5,958 bases of DNA from Acidobacteriota bacterium (lineage in GTDB: Bacteria; Acidobacteriota; Blastocatellia; Pyrinomonadales; Pyrinomonadaceae): positions 1 through 5,958 of the forward strand of contig JABFSB010000003.1 of assembly GCA_013140875.1 (NCBI GenBank), read 5' to 3'. Below are positions 1 through 4,721 of the stretch, in pieces. The first letter of the stretch is position 1. Every line of letters begins with the position of its first letter. A program made the position numbers and the translations under genes. A model generated the notes under the pieces. That model did not search any database, was not told where the DNA came from, and saw only the letters and a program-made list of their open reading frames with translations.

Positions 1-479
1 AGCGTCAGCCGCAGGGCCGAGAGGCCGACCTTATTGAGGAACTTTGCCAGATCGAAATAGGTTCCGGCCTTGGCGTTCCAATGCGGCAGGATGATGACCG
101 CGGCCCTTTTGTCCGGGTGGGGAAAATAAGCTGCGTAGGCGGTGTTATTCTCAATGGAAATGGTTTCGACGGCACTTTTCCAGTTGAGTACGGGCATCTC
201 GATCTGGTCGGGCGGCGTTTTCAGTTCTTCGGCACTCAGCGAAGCGGTGGACGGATATAGCCGGCTTTCAAGCGAAAACTTTATGCCGACCGGAGCCGCG
301 AAATAATCATCGCTGTTTGCGACTACGCGGTTTGAAAATTCGGAGAGAATGGATTTCGGATCGTGGCCGTTCAGGTGATCGGTTACGAACTCGGCTCCCC
401 ACTCGAACGCCTGCACCGTGCGATTGTCATTCAACATCGCAAAGTGCCGTTCACGGTTGTGCATGTAACGTTTGAGCAT
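1..479 (-). CDS. ABHD18-like alpha/beta hydrolase, N-terminal part (runs off left edge)
   Basis: Reading the minus strand from ATG at 479 gives 159 open codons plus two bases with no stop, so the gene continues past position 1. The product opens MLKRYMHNRERHFAML, has FEWG near residues 25-28, and carries ILPHWNAKAGTYFDLAKFL at about 130-148 followed by VGLSALRLT. The pattern hydrophobic strand, P-x-WN, about 15 residues, then G-[IL]-S-x-LR-[LM] is what I know from alpha/beta hydrolases of the ABHD18-like family, common in Acidobacteriota, where a strand ending in LPYH normally follows. The nucleophile Ser, acid and His would lie in the missing part, so activity and substrate cannot be judged. 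No signal peptide is visible, which suggests a cytoplasmic protein. ATGs at codons 6 and 15 are alternative starts, and upstream there is only a weak GGA. It lies 108 bp downstream of bshA on the same strand, separated by a large inverted repeat. The family call is from memory of the motif and is moderately sure. Confidence 0.72.
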   Translation of the reverse strand, partial: MLKRYMHNRERHFAMLNDNRTVQAFEWGAEFVTDHLNGHDPKSILSEFSNRVVANSDDYFAAPVGIKFSLESRLYPSTASLSAEELKTPPDQIEMPVLNWKSAVETISIENNTAYAAYFPHPDKRAAVIILPHWNAKAGTYFDLAKFLNKVGLSALRLT

Positions 480-488
480 TTAGGTTTT

Positions 489-577
489 TCCACAGATGAA
501 CACGGATGGACACAGATAAGAAATATCTTATCGACCTTTGCCTTTCCTATCAGTGTGAATCGGTGTTCATCTGTGGA
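489..577. repeat. Intergenic inverted repeat with arms made of three 10-bp units
   Basis: The left arm is 489-520 and the right arm 546-577, around a 25-bp spacer. The outer 15 bp (TCCACAGATGAACAC against its complement at 563-577) pair perfectly, and about 27 of 32 positions pair overall. Each arm splits into three decamers of consensus CACNGATNNA. The left arm reads CACAGATGAA, CACGGATGGA, CACAGATAAG at 491, 501 and 511. The right arm, read on the minus strand, gives CACAGATGAA, CACCGATTCA, CACTGATAGG. A second small hairpin, GATAAG-N6-CTTATC, sits at 515-532 and would compete with the large fold. The element fills most of the gap between bshA and the hydrolase. It is not a standard intrinsic terminator for minus-strand transcripts, because the transcribed strand continues AAAAACC rather than a T run. 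It may be a dispersed intergenic repeat, a protein-binding array or an RNA hairpin; the sequence alone does not decide. Confidence 0.85.
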
Positions 578-587
578 CGATTTTGTC

Positions 588-1730
588 TTAGGCCGCGGCC
601 GACTCGGCCTTGTTTACGATCTTTTCGTAAAACGCGATGTACTGCGGAATTATCTTGTCGGTGCTGTACCGCTCGATGGCCAGTTCCCTGCCTTTTTGGC
701 CGAAGGCGCGGCGCAGGTCGTCATTGCGCAGCAGTTTAAGCGTGTCGAGCGTCATTTTGTCTATGTCGCCGATATCGCTCAAATAGCCTGTTTCGCCATC
801 GTTTACAACCTCGGGAATTCCGCCGATACGTGTCGCGATAACCGGCAGTTCGCACGCCTGAGCTTCCAGTGCGGCGAGGCCGAACGATTCCAGCTCGGAC
901 GGCAGCAAAAAGATATCCGAAACACCGAGGTAATCCGAGATATTCGCCTGCTTACCGACGAAAAGCACGTCGTCCTTCACGTTCAACTGTTCGGCGCGAT
1001 AGTAGGCGGCGGAACGCTCGGGCCCGTCGCCGACCATTACAAGCCGCACCTTTTCGCCTTGTTCCCTGACCTTCGCAAATATCTCGACGCAGTCGATCGG
1101 GCGTTTTACGGCACGGAAATTCGAAACGTGAACAAGCAGTTTCTCACGGTTCGGGGCCAACTCCGCGCGCAGCGGCGAATCCTCAAGCCGCTTGTAGTAA
1201 AGAGCACAAATGAAATTCGGGATGACCTCGATCTCATCAAAATCGAAAGTTTCGATCGTGGCACTCTTAAGAAATCGCGAAACCGCCGTAACGCCGTCCG
1301 ATTGCTGCAGACCGTACCGCGTGATCGGCAGATACGAGCGATCGGCTCCGACCAGCGTAATATCGGTTCCATGAAGCGTCGTAATGACCGGCACATATCG
1401 CTTTTGCTTGATCGATTCGCGGGCCAGGATCGCACTGATCGAATGCGGTATCGCGTAATGCACGTGCAGCAGATCGAGCTTTTCAGACCGCATAACTGTG
1501 GCCATTTTTGTCGCTAGGGCAAGGTCGTATGGCTGATGTTCGAACAGCGGATACGACATCATCTCGACCTCGTGAAAATGCACTCGTTCGCCAAGCTGGG
1601 TCACTCGCGTCGGCAAGACCGACGAGATAAAGTGTACATTGTGGCCGCGTTCCGCCAGGTCGCGTCCAAGCTCTGATCCCACAATCCCGCTGCCGCCGTA
1701 AGTCGGATAAACCGTGATGCCGATGTTCAT
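588..1730 (-). CDS. bshA: BshA, N-acetyl-alpha-D-glucosaminyl L-malate synthase (bacillithiol pathway)
   Basis: This cytoplasmic GT4-family glycosyltransferase joins GlcNAc from UDP-GlcNAc to L-malate, the first step of bacillithiol synthesis. The 380-residue product is close to the usual family length (about 377 in Bacillus). It shows the N-terminal GITVYPTYGGSG with the glycine loop at 12-15, HFHEVE at 51-56, HVHYAIPHS at 89-97, TTLHGTD at 117-123, VTAVS at 147-151, HVSNFRAVKR at 201-210, GDGPE at 234-238, and the GT4 E-x7-E pair E281/E289 in ESFGLAALE, then GGIPEV at 303-308. I chose ATG 1730 because the protein then begins exactly where BshA proteins begin. The open frame extends to 1874, but the extra 48 residues are Cys-rich, unlike the family, and would run across a terminator into the preceding gene. 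There is no Shine-Dalgarno sequence; CGAAT sits 2 nt before the start. bshB and bshC are not in the window, so pathway completeness is not shown here. Confidence 0.93.
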   Translation of the reverse strand: MNIGITVYPTYGGSGIVGSELGRDLAERGHNVHFISSVLPTRVTQLGERVHFHEVEMMSYPLFEHQPYDLALATKMATVMRSEKLDLLHVHYAIPHSISAILARESIKQKRYVPVITTLHGTDITLVGADRSYLPITRYGLQQSDGVTAVSRFLKSATIETFDFDEIEVIPNFICALYYKRLEDSPLRAELAPNREKLLVHVSNFRAVKRPIDCVEIFAKVREQGEKVRLVMVGDGPERSAAYYRAEQLNVKDDVLFVGKQANISDYLGVSDIFLLPSELESFGLAALEAQACELPVIATRIGGIPEVVNDGETGYLSDIGDIDKMTLDTLKLLRNDDLRRAFGQKGRELAIERYSTDKIIPQYIAFYEKIVNKAESAAA

Positions 1731-1777
1731 AAATTCGGTGTTCGCGTAACAGTTGATGTTATCACGGCACCAGCGGC
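1731..1777 (-). promoter_or_regulatory. bshA leader / probable promoter region
   Basis: A terminator lies immediately upstream, so bshA probably needs its own promoter in this short stretch. I see no clear -35/-10 pair. TAACAT and a TTGCCG occur on the minus strand, but at poor spacing. A perfect 5-bp inverted repeat, TAACA-GTTGA-TGTTA, lies at 1747-1761 and could be a small operator or an RNA stem. The start is preceded by CACCGAATTT with no ribosome-binding site. This is inference from position, with weak sequence support. Confidence 0.3.
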
Positions 1778-1814
1778 AAAAGTAAAAGGAAGGCGGGCTT
1801 GCCCCCGACCCTTC
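1778..1814 (-). terminator. Intrinsic terminator after the sorbosone-dehydrogenase-like gene
   Basis: On the minus strand, six bases past the TAG stop, GAAGG-GT-CGGG-(GGCAAG)-CCCG-CCTTC forms a nine-pair stem with a 2-nt bulge and a six-base loop. The stem spans 1789-1814. It is followed directly by CTTTTACTTTT (1778-1788 on the plus strand read in reverse). The GC-rich stem, the T-rich tail and the position just after a stop codon are the standard signature. It separates the dehydrogenase from bshA, which therefore probably has its own promoter. Confidence 0.72.
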
Positions 1815-1819
1815 GTCAA

Positions 1820-3133
1820 CTACTTGATAACCAAAGCGATAAAGGCGGCACATACCAACGCAAGTGAAAAGCATAACCGGCTTTTCTCCGGAGCCGGCGG
1901 CTGCGAATTGCTCGCGGCCGTCACATCCGATTTCGGTACCGTCTCGGCAATAATCGGCGTCGTTCCACTTCTCCTCACCAGATAAACTATGCCTGAATAA
2001 TCATCCGTAAACAGGAACGAATTCGCATCGAGCTTGAACACATCGCACGGCCGGCCGAGGACTTTTCCGTTCTGCAGAAAGCCGCTGACAAAATCCTGCA
2101 GCGGTTCGCCCTTTCGCATAATGACGATCTTATAACCGTGTCCGATATCCTTGTTGGTCGAGCCGTGCAGGGAAACGAGAAACGCGCCCCTGATCAGATC
2201 GGGCGAATCGGCATCGTCGAAATAATCGAAACCGAGTGCAGAACTGCGGGCCGGAAAAAATGAGTATGGAGCAGTTACATTCGCGCAGCCGCCTGGCTGT
2301 TTGATCTTCGGGTCAGCGAAGATTTTTCCGTTCGACGAATGACAATACGGCCAGCCGTAATCGGCACCGTCCTTGACGGCATAAAATGTCTCGTCAGGTT
2401 TCTGCAATCCGAGATGATCAGAGCCCTGATTGGTCGCGAACAAAAACTTGCCGAACCAGCGAAGCCCAACCGCATTACGCAAACCTTTTGCAAAAACGCG
2501 CTGCCCGGAACCATCGGGGTTCATTTCCAGGACCGACGCCCTTACTTCTTCTTTTTCCACGCACGAATTACAGCTCGACCCGACCGAAACGTACATTTTG
2601 CCGTTTGTCCCAAAAGCGATCGTTCGCGTCAGGTGCCAGCCGCCGTATTTGTACGAAAGGCCATAGTCGGGAAAGGTTGCGAGCGTTTGCGGATTCGCGT
2701 CGCTGGGTTTTTCCTCGCCGGATTTGAATTTTCGTCGCGTCAGCTTTCCGGTCTCGGCGATGTAGAGCCAATCCTGTCCGTCTGCGTCGCGATAAAATTG
2801 CACACTGTTCGGATTGTGCAAGCCGGTTAGATACGAAACTGTTTTTGAAAATTTACCCGACTTCGCATCCCAACCGTCGAGAATGTAAATCGTGCCGCGT
2901 TTGTTGTCGGCAAGGTTATACATGTCGGTGACAAAGATGCGGCCGTCCGGCGCTTTGGCAAAAAATCGAATCCGTTTCAAGCCTTCCGCAGCCGGAACGA
3001 TCTCGAAGTCAGCGGGCAGGCTGAGATTGAAAGACTTACCGTTCTTTAGCGTTACCTTCTGCGGAACGAGTTTGGGTTGGGCGAACACCTCTACAGGAAG
3101 TATGATTGCCAGCAGGACCAGTAGTTTAAACAT
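1820..3133 (-). CDS. Exported sorbosone/glucose dehydrogenase-family beta-propeller with C-terminal membrane anchor
   Basis: The 437-residue product belongs to the glucose/sorbosone dehydrogenase (GSDH) propeller superfamily, whose members typically use PQQ to oxidise sugars or related alcohols and aldehydes outside the cytoplasm. Residues 1-18 are a signal peptide (hydrophobic core, then VFA|QP). Family landmarks follow in order: APDGRIFV 61-68, LHNPNSV 105-111, WHLTRTIAFG 166-175 with candidate catalytic H167, KMYVSVGSSCNSC 179-191, MNPDGSGQRVFAKGLRNAVGL 204-224 (R219, N220), DYGWPYC 258-264, and GRPCD 360-364. A proline/serine linker (about 400-418) leads to a hydrophobic segment LCFSLALVCAAFIALVI at 420-436 ending in Lys, a predicted anchor. 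Several cysteines (188, 191, 264, 283, 363) could form exported disulfides. Substrate and true PQQ use are not shown. The gene is divergent from the PPK2 gene, has no Shine-Dalgarno sequence, and ends in an intrinsic terminator. Confidence 0.88.
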   Translation of the reverse strand: MFKLLVLLAIILPVEVFAQPKLVPQKVTLKNGKSFNLSLPADFEIVPAAEGLKRIRFFAKAPDGRIFVTDMYNLADNKRGTIYILDGWDAKSGKFSKTVSYLTGLHNPNSVQFYRDADGQDWLYIAETGKLTRRKFKSGEEKPSDANPQTLATFPDYGLSYKYGGWHLTRTIAFGTNGKMYVSVGSSCNSCVEKEEVRASVLEMNPDGSGQRVFAKGLRNAVGLRWFGKFLFATNQGSDHLGLQKPDETFYAVKDGADYGWPYCHSSNGKIFADPKIKQPGGCANVTAPYSFFPARSSALGFDYFDDADSPDLIRGAFLVSLHGSTNKDIGHGYKIVIMRKGEPLQDFVSGFLQNGKVLGRPCDVFKLDANSFLFTDDYSGIVYLVRRSGTTPIIAETVPKSDVTAASNSQPPAPEKSRLCFSLALVCAAFIALVIK

Positions 3134-3184
3134 TATTCGTTTTACGTTATACGCTATTCGTTATTTCGGAACACGAGTTTTAAT
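3134..3184. promoter_or_regulatory. Divergent promoter region between the dehydrogenase and ppk2
   Basis: This 51-bp gap must serve two divergent genes. On the minus strand TATAAC (3146-3151) matches TATAAT at five of six positions and would place transcription start only about 5-7 nt before the dehydrogenase ATG; no good -35 is present. On the plus strand TTTAAA (3125-3130) and TATACG (3148-3153), 17 bp apart, form a weak pair that would give ppk2 a leader of about 25 nt. The two -10 candidates overlap in CGT-TAT-ACG (3145-3153), so the genes could compete for polymerase. Most of the region is also covered by degenerate heptamers, listed separately. The promoter calls are tentative. Confidence 0.4.
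3135..3162 (+). repeat. Degenerate 7-bp tandem repeats (ATTCGTT type)
   Basis: Four heptamers stand in register: ATTCGTT (3135), TTACGTT (3142), ATACGCT (3149), ATTCGTT (3156). A more degraded unit, ATTTCGG, follows. The first and fourth are identical and 21 bp apart. The consensus is roughly WTWCGYT. Related units occur in two other leaders: ATTCGTT-ATTCGAG at 4072-4085 and ATTCGTT at 5852-5858. Confidence 0.55.
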
Positions 3185-4054
3185 ATGAACATCGACAAAT
3201 TTCTAATAAAAGAAGGCACAAAACTCGATCTAAAAAAACACGCCACCGACTTTACCGCTGATTATACCGACAAAAAAGAAGCGGTGAAAGACCTGGAAAA
3301 GAACGTTGCAAAGCTGCGTGAATTGCAGGATGTGCTTTACGCGCAGGATTCGAGTTCTCTATTGATCATCTTTCAGGCTATGGACGCGGCTGGCAAGGAC
3401 AGTGCGATCGAGCACGTGATGAGCGGCGTCAATCCGCAGGGCTGTCAGGTCGTTTCATTCAAGCAGCCCTCGGCCGAGGAACGCGACCACGATTATCTTT
3501 GGCGGTGCCAGAAAGCTTTGCCGGAACGCGGCAAGATCGGGATCTTTAACCGCTCGCATTACGAAGAAGTATTAGTGGTCCGCGTACACCCGGAAATTCT
3601 GCAGGGTTCGCAGCTCGCCGCCGACTTAAAGTCGGACAAAGAGATTTGGAAAAAGCGTTTCAAGCACATCCGCGATTGGGAAGATCACCTCGCCGAAAAC
3701 GGCACGCACATTCTCAAGTTCTTTTTGAACGTTTCGAAGGACGAGCAAAAACAACGTTTTCTCGACCGTATCAATGAACCGGACAAGAACTGGAAGTTTG
3801 CAATGGGCGACGTAAAAGAGCGCGGATTCTGGAACGATTATATGAAAGCGTATACGGACGCAATCCAGGCAACCTCGACCGGGAAATCTCCGTGGTATGT
3901 AATTCCGGCCGATAAAAAGTGGTTCACGCGGCTGGCGGTTTCGGAGATAGTCGTGAAAAAACTTGAATCGATGAACCTTGCATACCCGACCGTTTCAGAA
4001 GCTCACAAGGCCGAGCTTGCCGAGGCAAAAAAGATGTTGGAAAGCGAATCTTGA
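3185..4054 (+). CDS. ppk2: PPK2-family polyphosphate kinase (polyphosphate:nucleotide phosphotransferase)
   Basis: This cytoplasmic enzyme moves phosphate between polyphosphate and nucleotides, usually making ADP or ATP from AMP or ADP. The 289-residue product has a single PPK2 domain. It shows Walker A AMDAAGKD at 65-72 (D67, K71), GVNPQGCQVVSFK at 81-93, the lid-side segment LWRCQKALPERGKIG at 105-119, the Walker B/NRS region IFNRSHYEEVLVVRVH at 120-135, ILKFFLNVSKDEQ at 176-188, KNWKF at 201-205, KERGFWNDYM at 211-220, and PWYVIPADKKWFTRL at 236-250. These motifs and the single-domain length are closest, in my memory, to class III PPK2 proteins such as the Meiothermus enzyme, which accept both AMP and ADP. 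The class is inferred. The ATG at 3185 gives the normal short N-terminus; upstream in frame there is no other ATG before a TAG at 3122. A charged 20-residue tail follows the domain. The zinc-ribbon gene begins 46 bp downstream and may be co-transcribed. Confidence 0.95.
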   Translation: MNIDKFLIKEGTKLDLKKHATDFTADYTDKKEAVKDLEKNVAKLRELQDVLYAQDSSSLLIIFQAMDAAGKDSAIEHVMSGVNPQGCQVVSFKQPSAEERDHDYLWRCQKALPERGKIGIFNRSHYEEVLVVRVHPEILQGSQLAADLKSDKEIWKKRFKHIRDWEDHLAENGTHILKFFLNVSKDEQKQRFLDRINEPDKNWKFAMGDVKERGFWNDYMKAYTDAIQATSTGKSPWYVIPADKKWFTRLAVSEIVVKKLESMNLAYPTVSEAHKAELAEAKKMLESES

Positions 4055-4071
4055 AACTCGGCAGCCGTGAA

Positions 4072-4085
4072 ATTCGTTATTCGAG
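4072..4085 (+). repeat. Two ATTCGTT-type heptamers in the ppk2/zinc-ribbon gap
   Basis: ATTCGTT followed directly by ATTCGAG lies in the 46-bp gap between ppk2 and the next gene. The pair matches the heptamer array in the ppk2 upstream region. With only two units, chance cannot be excluded. Confidence 0.4.
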
Positions 4086-4100
4086 AAACCGATAAGATAT

Positions 4101-4721
4101 ATGTTTTGCCCAAGCTGCGGAATCGAAGAAGTTCACTCAAATCAATATTGCCGCGGGTGCGGTTCGGACTTGCGGCGCGTTAGAAACGCGATCGCGGCGC
4201 CCGATTCGATCACTGCTTCAGCCGCTTCGGCCCGTGACGAGATCGGAAGAGCTATCGCGGCCAAGATACGCGACACTCGCTCACCTGCAGAGCTTTCGGT
4301 AGTGGCTGAGGACGTTCTGCCGCAGATCGAGAAATTTCTCGAATCACCCGAGGAAAAGCGCTTGCGTCGAATGCGGACGGGTATGATCATCTCGTCGGTT
4401 GGGCTGGGAGCGGCCCTGGGCATCACGGGTGCATGGGCGCTCATGAATGACAAGGACATCATTTTTCTGGCCGGACTTGGTATCGTCACGCTTTTCATAG
4501 GCCTTGGGTTTATCCTTAACGGCTATTTTCTCACGGTCCCGATAAGCGAGGCTGTCGACAATGCGGCCGCGGGCGACCGTCAACGCGAACTCGACGCGAC
4601 CGAATACACCAAGCCGGAGCTTCCGCAGCCCTCAGCCCAAAGTTTCGCGTCATCCGTAACCGAACACACGACGAAGCATCTGGAAGAGGAAATGATCAGT
4701 TCGCGGGAACGATCCTCATGA
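4101..4721 (+). CDS. Zinc-ribbon protein with two membrane segments, function unknown
   Basis: The 206-residue product opens with a zinc ribbon: C3-P-S-C6 and C17-R-G-C20 with 10 residues between the pairs, as in small zinc-ribbon domains at the N-termini of bacterial membrane proteins. A basic and Ala-rich linker follows, then a possibly helical stretch (about 43-90) rich in charged residues and ending EEKRLRRMR. Two hydrophobic segments, at about 95-114 and 120-146, are joined by a short MNDKD turn. The C-terminal 55 residues are polar and probably disordered. By the positive-inside rule, the basic RLRRMR before the first segment puts both termini in the cytoplasm. I do not recognise a named family; similar zinc-ribbon plus transmembrane hypotheticals are common in Acidobacteriota. 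The start is fixed by the ribbon lying at residue 3. Its last 26 bp overlap the convergent sugar dehydrogenase gene. Its position after ppk2 suggests co-transcription but not a function. Confidence 0.87.
   Translation: MFCPSCGIEEVHSNQYCRGCGSDLRRVRNAIAAPDSITASAASARDEIGRAIAAKIRDTRSPAELSVVAEDVLPQIEKFLESPEEKRLRRMRTGMIISSVGLGAALGITGAWALMNDKDIIFLAGLGIVTLFIGLGFILNGYFLTVPISEAVDNAAAGDRQRELDATEYTKPELPQPSAQSFASSVTEHTTKHLEEEMISSRERSS
4694..4714. other. Hairpin inside the convergent gene overlap
   Basis: GATC-A-GTTC-(GCGG)-GAAC-GATC forms eight base pairs with one bulged A and a tetraloop. It lies almost exactly in the 26-bp region shared by the 3' ends of the two convergent genes, with one stop codon (minus, 4696-4698) in the stem and the other (plus, 4719-4721) just beyond. 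There is no clear T tract on either side; the minus strand continues ATTTCCTCTTCC. A role in ending or pausing transcription is possible but unproven. Confidence 0.35.

Noticed and set aside
489..577. Reading the inverted repeat as a CRISPR fragment, insertion-sequence end or ordinary terminator
   Set aside because: There are no spacers of constant length, no transposase or target duplication, and no T tract after the stem in the direction of the flanking genes.
363..1517. A long plus-strand open frame of 384 codons opposite bshA and the hydrolase gene
   Set aside because: It lies antisense to bshA, whose motifs are unmistakable, and its own translation shows no domain or composition like a real protein. 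It also crosses the intergenic inverted repeat. It is a codon-usage shadow.
1731..1874. A 48-residue N-terminal extension of BshA from ATG 1874
   Set aside because: It would overlap the end of the preceding gene and run through its terminator, is Cys-rich and unlike the family, and BshA proteins begin at the ATG at 1730.
2339..2830. Plus-strand open frames within the sorbosone-dehydrogenase-like gene
   Set aside because: Several overlapping frames are open in the same place, none with motifs, while the minus-strand frame carries a full propeller with a signal peptide.
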